From the NCBI GenBank assembly GCA_024231975.1, contig JAAEQB010000118.1, positions 20,084 through 84,083 of the forward strand: a stretch of 64,000 nt of DNA, read 5' to 3'. Position 1 is the first letter of the stretch, and the number at the start of each line of letters is the position of its first letter. Below, one piece after another: positions 34,936 to 43,438 of the stretch. The stretch is from Allobosea sp. Its GTDB lineage: Bacteria > Pseudomonadota > Alphaproteobacteria > Rhizobiales > Beijerinckiaceae. A model generated the notes under the pieces. The model saw only the letters and a list, made by a program, of their open reading frames with translations, did not search any database and had not been told where the DNA came from. The position numbers were made by a program, and so were the translations under genes.

Positions 34936-35850
34936 ATGCGCGCGCCACTGCCCAAGGTCTTCATCACCTGCGCAATCACCGGCAACCTGACCAAGCCGGA
35001 GCAGAGCCCGCATCTGCCGATCACGCCGCAGCAGATCGCCGAATCCGCGCTCGAAGCGGCGGAAGCCGGCGCCGCGATCGCCCATATCCATGTCCGCGAT
35101 CCCGAGACCGGTCGCCCCTCCATGGAGCTGTCGCTCTATGAGGAGGTGGTCGCGCGCATCCGCGCCGGCAATCCCGAGCTGATCATTAACCTGACGACCG
35201 GGCCGGGCGGGCGCTTCGTCCCCGCGGAGCAGGACCCGAAGGTCGCCGGCCCCGGCACGACGCTGATGGCGCCGGAGCAGCGCGTCGCCCATGTCGCGGC
35301 GCTGCGGCCTGACATCTGCACGCTCGACCTCAACACCATGAACTCCGGCGGCGAGGTCGTGATCAACACGCCCGGCAATGTCCGCCGGATGGCCAAGGTG
35401 ATCAGCGACGCCGGCGTGCGCCCCGAGATCGAGCTGTTCGACTCCGGCGACATCGCCCTGCTGAACGACCTGATCAGGGACGGTACGTTGCAGCCGCGGC
35501 CGCTCACCTCCTTCGTGATGGGCGTGCGCTACGGCTTCCAGCCTTCGCCCGAGACGGTGCTCTATGCCCGGAGCCTGCTGCCGGAGGGTGCGCTGTTCAC
35601 CGCGATCGGCATCGGCCGCTCGGCCTTCCAGAGCGTGGCGCTGTCCTATCTCGCCGGCGGCCATGTCCGCGTCGGGCTGGAGGATGGCGTCTACATCGAC
35701 CACGGCGTCCTCGCCCCCTCCAACGCCGCGCTGGTCGCGAAGGCCCGCCGCGTCGTCGAGAGCCTCGGCGGCGCGATCGCCACCCCCCAGGAAACCCGCG
35801 CCCTCATCGGTTTGCCCGACCGCGCCCTCGGCGCGAAACGGGTGGCCTGA
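34936..35850 (+). CDS. Beta-keto acid cleavage enzyme (BKACE, DUF849)
   Basis: A 304-residue TIM-barrel enzyme of the 3-keto-5-aminohexanoate cleavage family. The zinc ligands are His50 and His52 (IAHIHVRDPETGRPS), and the TTGPGG and ELFDSGDIALL segments are conserved. The family condenses a beta-keto acid with acetyl-CoA to give acetoacetate and a shortened acyl-CoA. Next to an intradiol dioxygenase, a likely substrate is 3-oxoadipate or a related beta-keto acid, replacing the usual CoA transferase and thiolase. That is inference. Confidence 0.9.
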   Translation: MRAPLPKVFITCAITGNLTKPEQSPHLPITPQQIAESALEAAEAGAAIAHIHVRDPETGRPSMELSLYEEVVARIRAGNPELIINLTTGPGGRFVPAEQDPKVAGPGTTLMAPEQRVAHVAALRPDICTLDLNTMNSGGEVVINTPGNVRRMAKVISDAGVRPEIELFDSGDIALLNDLIRDGTLQPRPLTSFVMGVRYGFQPSPETVLYARSLLPEGALFTAIGIGRSAFQSVALSYLAGGHVRVGLEDGVYIDHGVLAPSNAALVAKARRVVESLGGAIATPQETRALIGLPDRALGAKRVA

Positions 35851-35875
35851 CCCCTCTCATCGGAAGCGAACCATC

Positions 35876-36916
35876 ATGTCCCCTGGTATCGAAACCCTCA
35901 TCCGCGAAGCCAAGGCTGCCCGTGTGCTGACCGTGCGCGGCCTGCGCCTCCATGCCAAGGCCGCGAGCTATGCCGAGATCGCGCTGCCGATCGAGGAGCG
36001 GCCCTTGCGCCCGCTCGCTGCCTATGAAGTGCTGGTCGAAATCCAGGCGGCGGCGGTCAACCCGTCCGACGCCAAGGCCGCGACCGGGCTGATGCCCTAT
36101 GCCGTGTTCCCGCGCACCCCGGGCCGCGACTTCGCCGGCACGGTGGTCGCCGGCCCAGCCGCGCTGATCGGCAAGCAGGTCTTCGGCTCCTCCGGCGATC
36201 TCGGCATCCGCCAGGACGGCGCGCAGGCGAGCCATATGATCGTCGAGGCGCAGGCCGTGGTCGAGGTCCCGACCGGGGTCAGCGTCGAGGAGGCCGCCGG
36301 GATCGGCGTGCCCTTCGTCACGGCCTGGGAAGGCCTGCGCCGCGCCGGTTTGCCCAAGGCGGGCGAGACCGTGCTGATCCTCGGCCTCAACGGCAAGGTC
36401 GGCCAGGCGGCCGCGCAGATCGCGAGCTGGCGCGGCGCCAGGGTGATCGGCGTCACGCGCCGCGAGGAGCCTTATGCCGGCCATGCCAGCGCGCCGGTCG
36501 AGGTCATCTCCGCTGCCGACACCGACGTCCCGGCCCGGGTGCGCGAGCTGACTGGCGGCAAGGGGGCCGACATCGTCTTCAACACGGTCGGCGACCCATT
36601 CTACGAGATCGGCCAGAAATCGCTGGCGGCCGGCGGCCGGGCGATCTTCATCGCCGCGGTCGACCGCTTCGTCACCTTCGACATCCTCGCCTTCTACAAG
36701 GGCCGCCACACCTATGTCGGCATCGACACGATCGCGCTGAGCTCGACCCAGACCGGTGCGATCCTGCGCGATCTCACCCCGGGCTTCGCCGATGGCTTCC
36801 TGAAGCCCTTCCCGATCAAGCCGAGCGCGATCTATCCGCTCGCGGACGCCCATGCCGCCTACCAGGCCGTGATGGGATCCTCGCGCGACCGCATCGTGCT
36901 GGTCCCGGGAGCCTGA
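35876..36916 (+). CDS. Zinc-independent quinone oxidoreductase-like MDR protein
   Basis: A 346-residue medium-chain dehydrogenase/reductase. It has the N-terminal GroES-like fold (YEVLVEIQAAAVNPSDAKAA) and a Rossmann core with VLILGLNGKVGQAAAQIA at about 165-182. The four structural zinc cysteines are absent, so it is quinone-reductase-like. It sits in the LacI-controlled operon between BKACE and the cupin gene. A role in reducing an enone such as a maleylacetate-type product is possible but unproven. Confidence 0.85.
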   Translation: MSPGIETLIREAKAARVLTVRGLRLHAKAASYAEIALPIEERPLRPLAAYEVLVEIQAAAVNPSDAKAATGLMPYAVFPRTPGRDFAGTVVAGPAALIGKQVFGSSGDLGIRQDGAQASHMIVEAQAVVEVPTGVSVEEAAGIGVPFVTAWEGLRRAGLPKAGETVLILGLNGKVGQAAAQIASWRGARVIGVTRREEPYAGHASAPVEVISAADTDVPARVRELTGGKGADIVFNTVGDPFYEIGQKSLAAGGRAIFIAAVDRFVTFDILAFYKGRHTYVGIDTIALSSTQTGAILRDLTPGFADGFLKPFPIKPSAIYPLADAHAAYQAVMGSSRDRIVLVPGA

Positions 36917-36921
36917 CGAAC

Positions 36922-37272
36922 ATGCACATCGTCCGCTTCGACGAGGCTCCAGCCTATGACGCTCCCGGCCATGCGCTGATGCGCATGGTGCGCCTGCAGG
37001 GCCGCGAGGCCGGCCCGACCGACACGGTCTGGCTCGGCGTCTCGACCATCGCCCCAGGCGGCGGCACAACGCTCGACGCGTCCGGCGTCGAGAAGATCTA
37101 TGTGGTCCTCGATGGCGAGGTCGCCCTATCCAATGGACAGGACGAGGTCAAGCTGAGGCGCTGGGATTCCTGCCGGATCGCGCCCGGCGAAGGACGCCAG
37201 CTCCGCAACGACACCGACCGGGAGGCTTCGATCCTGCTGATCATGCCGCTCCCGCCATCGCCGCCGGCCTGA
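36922..37272 (+). CDS. Cupin-domain protein
   Basis: A 116-residue single cupin. The core includes GGGTTLDASGVEKIYVVLDGEVALS (motif 1 is degenerate: histidines are replaced) and RIAPGEGRQLRNDTDREA, also without the usual histidine. Metal binding may therefore be lost. It begins 6 bases after the oxidoreductase stop, in the same operon. A sensor or small isomerase role is possible; no function can be assigned. Confidence 0.75.
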   Translation: MHIVRFDEAPAYDAPGHALMRMVRLQGREAGPTDTVWLGVSTIAPGGGTTLDASGVEKIYVVLDGEVALSNGQDEVKLRRWDSCRIAPGEGRQLRNDTDREASILLIMPLPPSPPA

Positions 37273-37373
37273 CGCCCGCGGCAGCAGACACCGACCGCCT
37301 ACCCCCGAGAACCACACGAAACGCGGACGCGCCCCGTCCGCGACGGCGCCTTCATGCGCCGAGGGAGGATCAC

Positions 37374-38738
37374 ATGGCTGCAGCTCACCCGACATCCCGG
37401 CCGGCCAAACGCTGGTACAATATCCTCTATGTCCAGGTGCTGATCGCGATCGCCCTTGCGATCGTGCTCGGGCACTTCTGGCCGGCGATCGGCGTCGAGA
37501 TGAAGCCGCTCGGCGACGGCTTCATCAAGCTGATCAAGATGGTGATCGCGCTGATCATCTTCTGCACCGTCGTCTCCGGCATCGCCGGCATGAACGACAT
37601 GAAGAAGGTCGGCCGGGTCGGCGGCAAGGCGCTGCTCTATTTCGAGGTTGTCTCGACCTTGGCACTGGCGATCGGCCTCATCGTCGCCAATGTCGTCAGG
37701 CCCGGCGCCGGCTTCAACGCCCATCCGTCCGCGCTCGACGCCAAGGCGGTCCAGGCCTATGCCGGCAAGGCCGCCGAGCAGTCGGTCACCGAGTTCCTGC
37801 TCAACGTCATCCCCAACACCGTCGTCGACGCCTTCGCCAAAGGCGACATCCTGCCGGTGGTGCTGATCTCGATCCTGTTCGGCTATGTGCTCTCGCATCT
37901 CGGCGAGCGCGCGAGGCCGGTCCGCGACGTCATCGACGCCGGCGCGCATCTGGTCTTCGGCGCGATCAACGTGATCATGAAGCTCGCCCCGATCGGCGCC
38001 TTCGGCGCGATGGCCTTCACCATCGGCCGCTACGGCGTCGGCTCGCTCGGCCCGCTCGCCTTGCTGATCGCGACCTTCTACCTGACCAGCCTGATCTTCG
38101 TGCTCGGCGTGCTCGGGATCATCGCCCGCTGGGCCGGCTTCAGCATCCTGAAGTTCCTGGCCTACATCAAGGAAGAGATCCTGATCGTGCTCGGCACCTC
38201 CTCGTCGGACTCGGCGCTGCCGAGCCTGATGGAGAAGCTGGAGCGCGCCGGCTGCTCCAAGCCGGTGGTCGGGCTGGTCGTGCCGACCGGCTACGTCTTC
38301 AACACTGACGGCACCTCGATCTATATGACGCTGGCCGCGCTGTTCGTGGCTCAGGCCACCAACACCGACCTAAGCCTGCACCAGCAGCTCGCGATCTTCG
38401 CGGTTGCTATGCTGACCTCGAAAGGCGCCTCCGGCGTCACCGGTGCCTCCTTCATCGCGCTCGTCGGCACGCTCTCGGTCGTCCCGGCGATCCCGGTCGC
38501 CGGCATGGCGCTGATCCTCGGCATCGACCGCTTCATGAGCGAGGCGCGGGCGCTGGTGAACATGATCGGCAACGGCGTCGCGACGGTCGTGATGGCCCGC
38601 TGGGAGGGCGAGCTCGACCAGGCCAGGCTGGACGCCGCGCTGGCGGGAACCCCGCTCCCCCTCGCCGAGGACGAGCCCCTGGCACCAGCGGTGCTGCACC
38701 AGCCCGTCGGCATCGTGGCCCAGCCCGGCCAGGCGTGA
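37374..38738 (+). CDS. dctA: Dicarboxylate:cation symporter, DctA
   Basis: A 454-residue inner-membrane transporter of the DAACS family, with about eight membrane helices plus re-entrant loops. The serine-rich loop LGTSSSDSALPSLMEKLERAG and the VPTGYVFNTDGTSIYMTLA motif are diagnostic. It imports C4-dicarboxylates (succinate, fumarate, malate) with protons or sodium. As the last gene of the aromatic operon, after 101 bases, it may take in the operon's substrate or an organic acid. No histidine-kinase pair is nearby. Confidence 0.9.
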   Translation: MAAAHPTSRPAKRWYNILYVQVLIAIALAIVLGHFWPAIGVEMKPLGDGFIKLIKMVIALIIFCTVVSGIAGMNDMKKVGRVGGKALLYFEVVSTLALAIGLIVANVVRPGAGFNAHPSALDAKAVQAYAGKAAEQSVTEFLLNVIPNTVVDAFAKGDILPVVLISILFGYVLSHLGERARPVRDVIDAGAHLVFGAINVIMKLAPIGAFGAMAFTIGRYGVGSLGPLALLIATFYLTSLIFVLGVLGIIARWAGFSILKFLAYIKEEILIVLGTSSSDSALPSLMEKLERAGCSKPVVGLVVPTGYVFNTDGTSIYMTLAALFVAQATNTDLSLHQQLAIFAVAMLTSKGASGVTGASFIALVGTLSVVPAIPVAGMALILGIDRFMSEARALVNMIGNGVATVVMARWEGELDQARLDAALAGTPLPLAEDEPLAPAVLHQPVGIVAQPGQA

Positions 38739-38791
38739 ATCGCCGAGGGGCAGACGACGCCTCGCCCCAAACAAGCGCCCATCAACAGGCT

Positions 38792-38807
38792 CGGACGACA
38801 TCGTCCG
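38792..38807. terminator. Tight hairpin between convergent operons
   Basis: CGGACGA-CA-TCGTCCG is a perfect 7-base stem with a two-base loop, in the gap between dctA (plus) and the RidA-hydrolase gene (minus). No T run. Confidence 0.35.
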
Positions 38808-38881
38808 GGCCGGTCGGCATTCTATCGGGAGAGGGGGCCGACGATGCCGTCAGCTCGTCGCGGGCTTGCCCCGGCGCGCGG

Positions 38882-39997
38882 TCAGCGCCCTGCAGTCCGC
38901 AAGACGAGGTCGAGCAGCGCCCCGCCGTTCAGGCCTTCGAGCATGCTGAAGTGATGCCCGGCGCAGATCAACGGCTCCGGCGCCTGCCAGGCTGCCGCCA
39001 GCCTCGCCGATTGGTGCTTGAACGCCTCGGTCTCTCCCTGCCCGACGGCGAAACCGAGGCGGGTGCCGGCGGGGCCGGGCTGGCCGAGGGGACTGAGCCG
39101 CATTGCCCGCTCGCCATCGTCGAGGCCGAGCAGGCGGCCAATTGGCAGATGGCCGAGCGGCTTGAGATCATAGAGTCCGGACAGCAGCAGCGCCGAAGCC
39201 ACCGGCGGCGATGCCGGGTCGCATAATGCCATCGCCGCGAGGTGGCCACCGGCGGAGTGGCCGCTGATGTGCAGCTGCGTCGGATCGAGGCCAAGCGCAT
39301 CGGCCTCGCGGACGAGGAAGTTCAGCGCGGCAACGGTCTGGGCGATGCTCACTTCGAGGGGCGTATCGGGCGCCAGCCCGTAATTCGGCTGGGCGACCGC
39401 GAACCCGACGTCGAGCAGCCCCTGCGAGAACTGTGCATGCTGGACTTTGTCCGAGGCCTGCCAATAGCCGCCATGGATGAAGACGAAGATCGGCGCACGC
39501 GCCACGCCGGCCGGGCGATAGAGATCGAGCGTCTCGAAGCGGCCCGGACCATAGGCAAGGTCGAGCCCGGTATGGCCGGCGCGGAAGGCGGCGCCATCCC
39601 TGCTCCATTGCCGGAACAGCGCGGTCATGTCGGCCTGCAGACGCGGGCTGTACTGCCGGCCCAGCTCACGTAGCGTGTAGCCTTCGACCGCGATGTCGGG
39701 CAGCGGCTGCGGCGTGGTGTGGCGGGCGCGAACGGTCAAGCCGGCTTCGTTTCCGGGCCGCAGCCGGATCGGCGGGCGGAAGCCGGCGAAGACCTCGCGA
39801 TAGGCCAGCTCGACAGTGTGGCGCGAGAGATGAAAGGCTGCGGGATCGGCCGCCTCCCAATCCGTGCCGGTGAGGTGATGTGGGCCGCATCCAGCCGCGA
39901 CCAGGCCGGCGAGAATCTCGCTCAGCGTGTCGCGCAAGGCCTCGACCGGGTCGGCCGCGAAGCTGCGCGCAACGATCTCGGTTTCAGACGCCGACAT
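38882..39997 (-). CDS. RidA-like domain fused to arylformamidase-like alpha/beta hydrolase
   Basis: A 371-residue two-domain protein. Residues 1-95 look like a RidA/YjgF module: TLSEILAGLVAAGC, DPAAFHLSRHTVELAYREVF, then PPIRLR with Arg78 aligned to the catalytic arginine of RidA, and a closing VRARHTT strand. Residues 115-371 are an alpha/beta hydrolase of the arylformamidase type: HGGYW (175-179), GHSAGG with Ser248, and GHHFSML with the catalytic histidine near 349. 2-Aminomuconate deaminase belongs to the RidA superfamily and arylformamidase acts on N-formylkynurenine, so both halves fit aromatic amine catabolism. It is the last gene of the operon and starts 14 bases inside livF. Confidence 0.8.
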   Translation of the reverse strand: MSASETEIVARSFAADPVEALRDTLSEILAGLVAAGCGPHHLTGTDWEAADPAAFHLSRHTVELAYREVFAGFRPPIRLRPGNEAGLTVRARHTTPQPLPDIAVEGYTLRELGRQYSPRLQADMTALFRQWSRDGAAFRAGHTGLDLAYGPGRFETLDLYRPAGVARAPIFVFIHGGYWQASDKVQHAQFSQGLLDVGFAVAQPNYGLAPDTPLEVSIAQTVAALNFLVREADALGLDPTQLHISGHSAGGHLAAMALCDPASPPVASALLLSGLYDLKPLGHLPIGRLLGLDDGERAMRLSPLGQPGPAGTRLGFAVGQGETEAFKHQSARLAAAWQAPEPLICAGHHFSMLEGLNGGALLDLVLRTAGR

Positions 39998-40685
39998 AGC
40001 GATGCACCAGTTCCGCATTGGCCGCGAGGTCGCTGCTGGAGCCAGACCAGACCGTGCGGCCCTTCTCGATGATGTAGTGCCGGTCGGCGAGGCGCTTGAG
40101 CACGGCGATGTTCTTGTCGATCAACAGGATCGACTGTCCCTGCCCCTTCAGCGCCTCGATGCAGCGCCAGATCTCGGCGCGGATCACCGGTGCCAGCCCC
40201 TCGGTCGCCTCGTCGAGGATCAGGAGCTTGGGATTGGTCATCAGCGCCCGGCCGACCGCCAGCATCTGCTGCTCGCCACCCGACAGGGTGCGGGCAGACT
40301 GGCCGGCGCGCTCCTGAAGGCGCGGGAACAGCGCGTAGACCCGTTCCAGCGTCCAGGGCGACGAACGCCCGAGCCGGTTGGCGGCGGTGGCGACCAGGTT
40401 CTCGCGCACACTGAGCGTCGGGAAAACCTGCCGGCCCTCCGGCACGAGCCCGATGCCGCAGCGGGCGATCGCCTCCGGCGTGTTGCCCCTGAGCTTGCGG
40501 CCGTCGAAGCTGATCTCGCCGCCCTTGGGCGCCAGCAGTCCCATCAGCGAGCGCACGGTCGTGGTCTTGCCCATGCCGTTGCGGCCGAGCAGGGTGACGA
40601 CCTCGCCCTCGCCGATGTCGAGGCCGACATCGAACAGCACCTGGCTCGCGCCATAGGCCGATTGCAGGTTGCGCACGCTCAGCAT
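39984..40685 (-). CDS. livF: Branched-chain-type ABC importer, ATPase LivF
   Basis: A 233-residue ATPase. Walker A GRNGMGKTTTVRS, signature LSGGEQQMLAVGRA, Walker B KLLILDEATEGLAP. LivF type is shown by length and by lying after LivG. It couples ATP hydrolysis to import through LivH/LivM. The next gene overlaps its last codons by 14 bases. Confidence 0.93.
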   Translation of the reverse strand: MLSVRNLQSAYGASQVLFDVGLDIGEGEVVTLLGRNGMGKTTTVRSLMGLLAPKGGEISFDGRKLRGNTPEAIARCGIGLVPEGRQVFPTLSVRENLVATAANRLGRSSPWTLERVYALFPRLQERAGQSARTLSGGEQQMLAVGRALMTNPKLLILDEATEGLAPVIRAEIWRCIEALKGQGQSILLIDKNIAVLKRLADRHYIIEKGRTVWSGSSSDLAANAELVHRYVGV

Positions 40686-41437
40686 CAGGCGTCTCCCTCG
40701 CCGAGATAGGCGGTACGCACATCGGCGTTGTCGCGGATCTCCTGCGCCGTCCCGGTCGCAATGATGCGGCCATAGACCAGCACCGAGATCCGGTCGGCGA
40801 GCGCGAAGACCGCATCCATGTCGTGCTCGACCAAGAGCATGGTGACGCGGCCTTTCAGGCCAGAGAGCATCGCGACCATCTGCTCGCTCTCGGCATGGCC
40901 GAGGCCCGCCATCGGCTCGTCGAGCAGGAGCAGGCGCGGCTCGCAAGCGAGCGCGATGGCGAATTCCAGCTGCTTCTGCTCGCCATGGGAGAGATCGGCG
41001 ACCTTGACCTCGGCCCGATGGGCGAGCCCGGCGGCGGTCAGGTGCTCGCGGGCGCGCTGGCGCAGGCCCCTGTCGCGGCGGGCATCGGCGAAGAAGCGGA
41101 AGCTGTGCCCCTGCCGCGCCTGTACCGCGAGCGCGACATTGTCGAGCATGCTGAAATCCGGCAGCAGCTGGTTGATCTGGAAGGTGCGGGCAAGGCCGCG
41201 CTGGACGCGCTGCGGCGTGGCGAGTGCATCGATCGCCTCGCCCTCCAGCCTGATCTCGCCCTCGTCATGGCTGAGTTCGCCGAAAAGCTGGGTCAGCAAG
41301 GTTGTCTTGCCGGCGCCGTTCGGGCCGATCAAGGCGTGGATCTCGCCCTCGACGACATCGAGATCGACATTGTCGGTGGCGACGAGCCCGCCGAAGCGCT
41401 TGCGCAGGCCGCGGACACTGAGAAGCGGCTGGCTCAT
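40685..41437 (-). CDS. livG: Branched-chain-type ABC importer, ATPase LivG
   Basis: A 250-residue ATPase. Walker A GPNGAGKTTLLTQ, signature LSHGEQKQLEFAIAL, Walker B RLLLLDEPMAGLG, and the long LivG insertion between Walker A and the signature (ARTFQINQLLPDFSM). Its ATG overlaps the livM stop (ATGA); its stop touches the livF start. Works with LivF as the ATPase pair. Confidence 0.93.
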   Translation of the reverse strand: MSQPLLSVRGLRKRFGGLVATDNVDLDVVEGEIHALIGPNGAGKTTLLTQLFGELSHDEGEIRLEGEAIDALATPQRVQRGLARTFQINQLLPDFSMLDNVALAVQARQGHSFRFFADARRDRGLRQRAREHLTAAGLAHRAEVKVADLSHGEQKQLEFAIALACEPRLLLLDEPMAGLGHAESEQMVAMLSGLKGRVTMLLVEHDMDAVFALADRISVLVYGRIIATGTAQEIRDNADVRTAYLGEGDA

Positions 41438-42456
41438 CGCTCGCTCCTGCCGAGGCCGAGGCGGCTGAACAGACCGTTGAGCCCGCCTTGCGTGAATAGG
41501 ACGACGAGCAGCAGGATCGGCCCGAGGACAAGTTGCCAATGCTCGGTCCAGGAAGTCAGCACCGTCTCGAGGATGACGAGGGCGGCGGCGCCGAAGAGCG
41601 GGCCGAGCAGGGTGCCGACGCCGCCGAGGATGACCATGATCATCAGCTCGCCCGACTTGGTCCAGTGCAGCATGTCCGGACTGACGAAGCGCAGATAATT
41701 CGCCATCAGCGCGCCGGCGAGGCCGGTGCCCATGCCCGAAATCACAAAGGCGGCGAGCTTGTAGCGATAGGGCGCGATGCCGATCGCCGCCATCCGCCGC
41801 TCGTTCTGGCGGATGCCGGCGAGCACCATGCCGAAGCGCGAGCCGACGATGCGCCAGAGCGCGAGGAAAACCAGCGCCGCGACGGAAAGGCAGATGAAAT
41901 AGAAGGTGATGTCGTCGCGGGTGTTGAGCCCGAAGAGCTCGTTGCGGCGGCGGATCGTCATGCCGTCATCGCCGCCATAAGCCTTGAGCGAGACGAACAG
42001 GAAGAACAGCATCTGCGCGAAGGCGAGCGTGATCATGATGAACTGCACGCCGCTGGTGCGTAAGGAAAGCGCGCCGATCAGCAGGGCGAGCAGCCCGCCG
42101 ACCAGGATCGCCGCAGGGAGCGTGATCAGGAGCTGGCTCGTGCCCGGGATCAGGCCGAGGAAGAGGCTGTCGTCGACGTAAGTTCTGTAGAGGATACCGA
42201 CGACATAGCCGCCGATCCCGAAGAAGGCGGCGTGGCCGAAGGACACCATCCCTCCGAAACCGAGCGCGAGGTTCAGGCTGGCGGCGGCGATCGCATAGAT
42301 CAGTACGCGGGTCGCCAGCGGCACCAGAGCCGGCTGGCCGAGCGCCTGGACAAGGAAGGGCAAGGCGATGAGGCACAGTGCCAGCGCCAGCAGCATCAGC
42401 GCGCGGCCGGTGCTCGGCGTGTTGGAGCCGGTGTGGGTGATGGCGTCCTCAGACAT
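41434..42456 (-). CDS. livM: Branched-chain-type ABC importer, permease LivM
   Basis: A 340-residue inner-membrane permease with about nine to ten hydrophobic helices. The motif NLALGFGGMVSFGHAAFFGIGGY is the LivM hallmark; the cytoplasmic coupling loop contains RQNERRMAAIGI. It overlaps livH by 8 bases and livG by 4. It pairs with LivH to form the channel of the Liv-type importer. Confidence 0.93.
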   Translation of the reverse strand: MSEDAITHTGSNTPSTGRALMLLALALCLIALPFLVQALGQPALVPLATRVLIYAIAAASLNLALGFGGMVSFGHAAFFGIGGYVVGILYRTYVDDSLFLGLIPGTSQLLITLPAAILVGGLLALLIGALSLRTSGVQFIMITLAFAQMLFFLFVSLKAYGGDDGMTIRRRNELFGLNTRDDITFYFICLSVAALVFLALWRIVGSRFGMVLAGIRQNERRMAAIGIAPYRYKLAAFVISGMGTGLAGALMANYLRFVSPDMLHWTKSGELMIMVILGGVGTLLGPLFGAAALVILETVLTSWTEHWQLVLGPILLLVVLFTQGGLNGLFSRLGLGRSER

Positions 42457-43363
42457 TGGCGGGGAACAGTCCCTTGGGCCGCACCAGCAGCACCACGGCC
42501 ATCAGCATGTAGATGCCCATCGAGGCGAGGCCGGCGCCGAGCGCATCGGCCTCCGAGCCGGTCATGACCTGGCGCAGCAGGCCGGGCAGGAAGGCGCGCA
42601 GCACGGTATCGACGAGGCCGACCAGCAGGGCGCCGAAGAAGGCGCCGCGGATCGAGCCGACGCCGCCGATCACCACGACGACGAAGGTCATGATCAGGAT
42701 CTGCTCGCCCATGCCGACCTGAACGGCGAGGATCGGCCCGGCCATCAGCCCGGCGAGGCCGGCGAGCAGGGCCCCGAGCCCGAAGACGGCGGTGTAGAGC
42801 AGGCGGATATCGACGCCGAGCGCCCGGACCATCTCGCGATGGGTCGCGCCGGCCCGTACCAGCATGCCGATGCGGGTGCGGTTGATCAGGAGGTAGAGCC
42901 CGAGCGCGACGAGAAGGCCGACCGCGATGATGAGGAGGCGGTAGATCGGATAGCTCAGGCCGGGCAGCAGCTCGACCGAGCCGTTGAGCACCGATGGCAC
43001 CGAGACGAAGAGCGGCTGGCGCCCGAACAGCAAGGTCACGCTCTGGTTGAAGATCAGGATCAGCGCGAAGGTCGCCAGCACTTGGTCGAGATGATCGCGG
43101 GCATAGAGCCGGCGCAGCACGAAGAGCTCCATCGCCATGCCGACCAGCGCAGCGGCCGCGAGGCCGGCGATGATGGCGATGATGACTGAGCCGGTCTGCG
43201 CCGCGGCGAAGGCGGCGGCATAGGCGCCGACCATGTAGAGCGAGCCATGGGCGAGGTTGATCACGCCCATGATGCCGAAGATCAGCGTCAGCCCGGCAGC
43301 GAGCAGGAACAGCATCACGCCGAACTGCAGGCCGTTGAGCAATTGTTCGAGAACGAGGGTCAT
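42449..43363 (-). CDS. livH: Branched-chain-type ABC importer, permease LivH
   Basis: A 304-residue permease with about eight hydrophobic helices. It shows the LivH pattern GVINLAHGSLYMVGAYAAA near the N terminus and REMVRALGVDIRLLY in the coupling loop. The ATG at 43363 lies 75 bases after the binding-protein gene. Substrates of Liv-type systems include amino acids, amides and aromatic acids. Confidence 0.93.
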   Translation of the reverse strand: MTLVLEQLLNGLQFGVMLFLLAAGLTLIFGIMGVINLAHGSLYMVGAYAAAFAAAQTGSVIIAIIAGLAAAALVGMAMELFVLRRLYARDHLDQVLATFALILIFNQSVTLLFGRQPLFVSVPSVLNGSVELLPGLSYPIYRLLIIAVGLLVALGLYLLINRTRIGMLVRAGATHREMVRALGVDIRLLYTAVFGLGALLAGLAGLMAGPILAVQVGMGEQILIMTFVVVVIGGVGSIRGAFFGALLVGLVDTVLRAFLPGLLRQVMTGSEADALGAGLASMGIYMLMAVVLLVRPKGLFPANV

Positions 43364-43438
43364 TGCTGGTCACGTCCGGCTGGCGACGGGATGGGCAGGC
43401 AGCGGCCCATCCGGTCGATGCGGGAGCTTATCCGTGGC

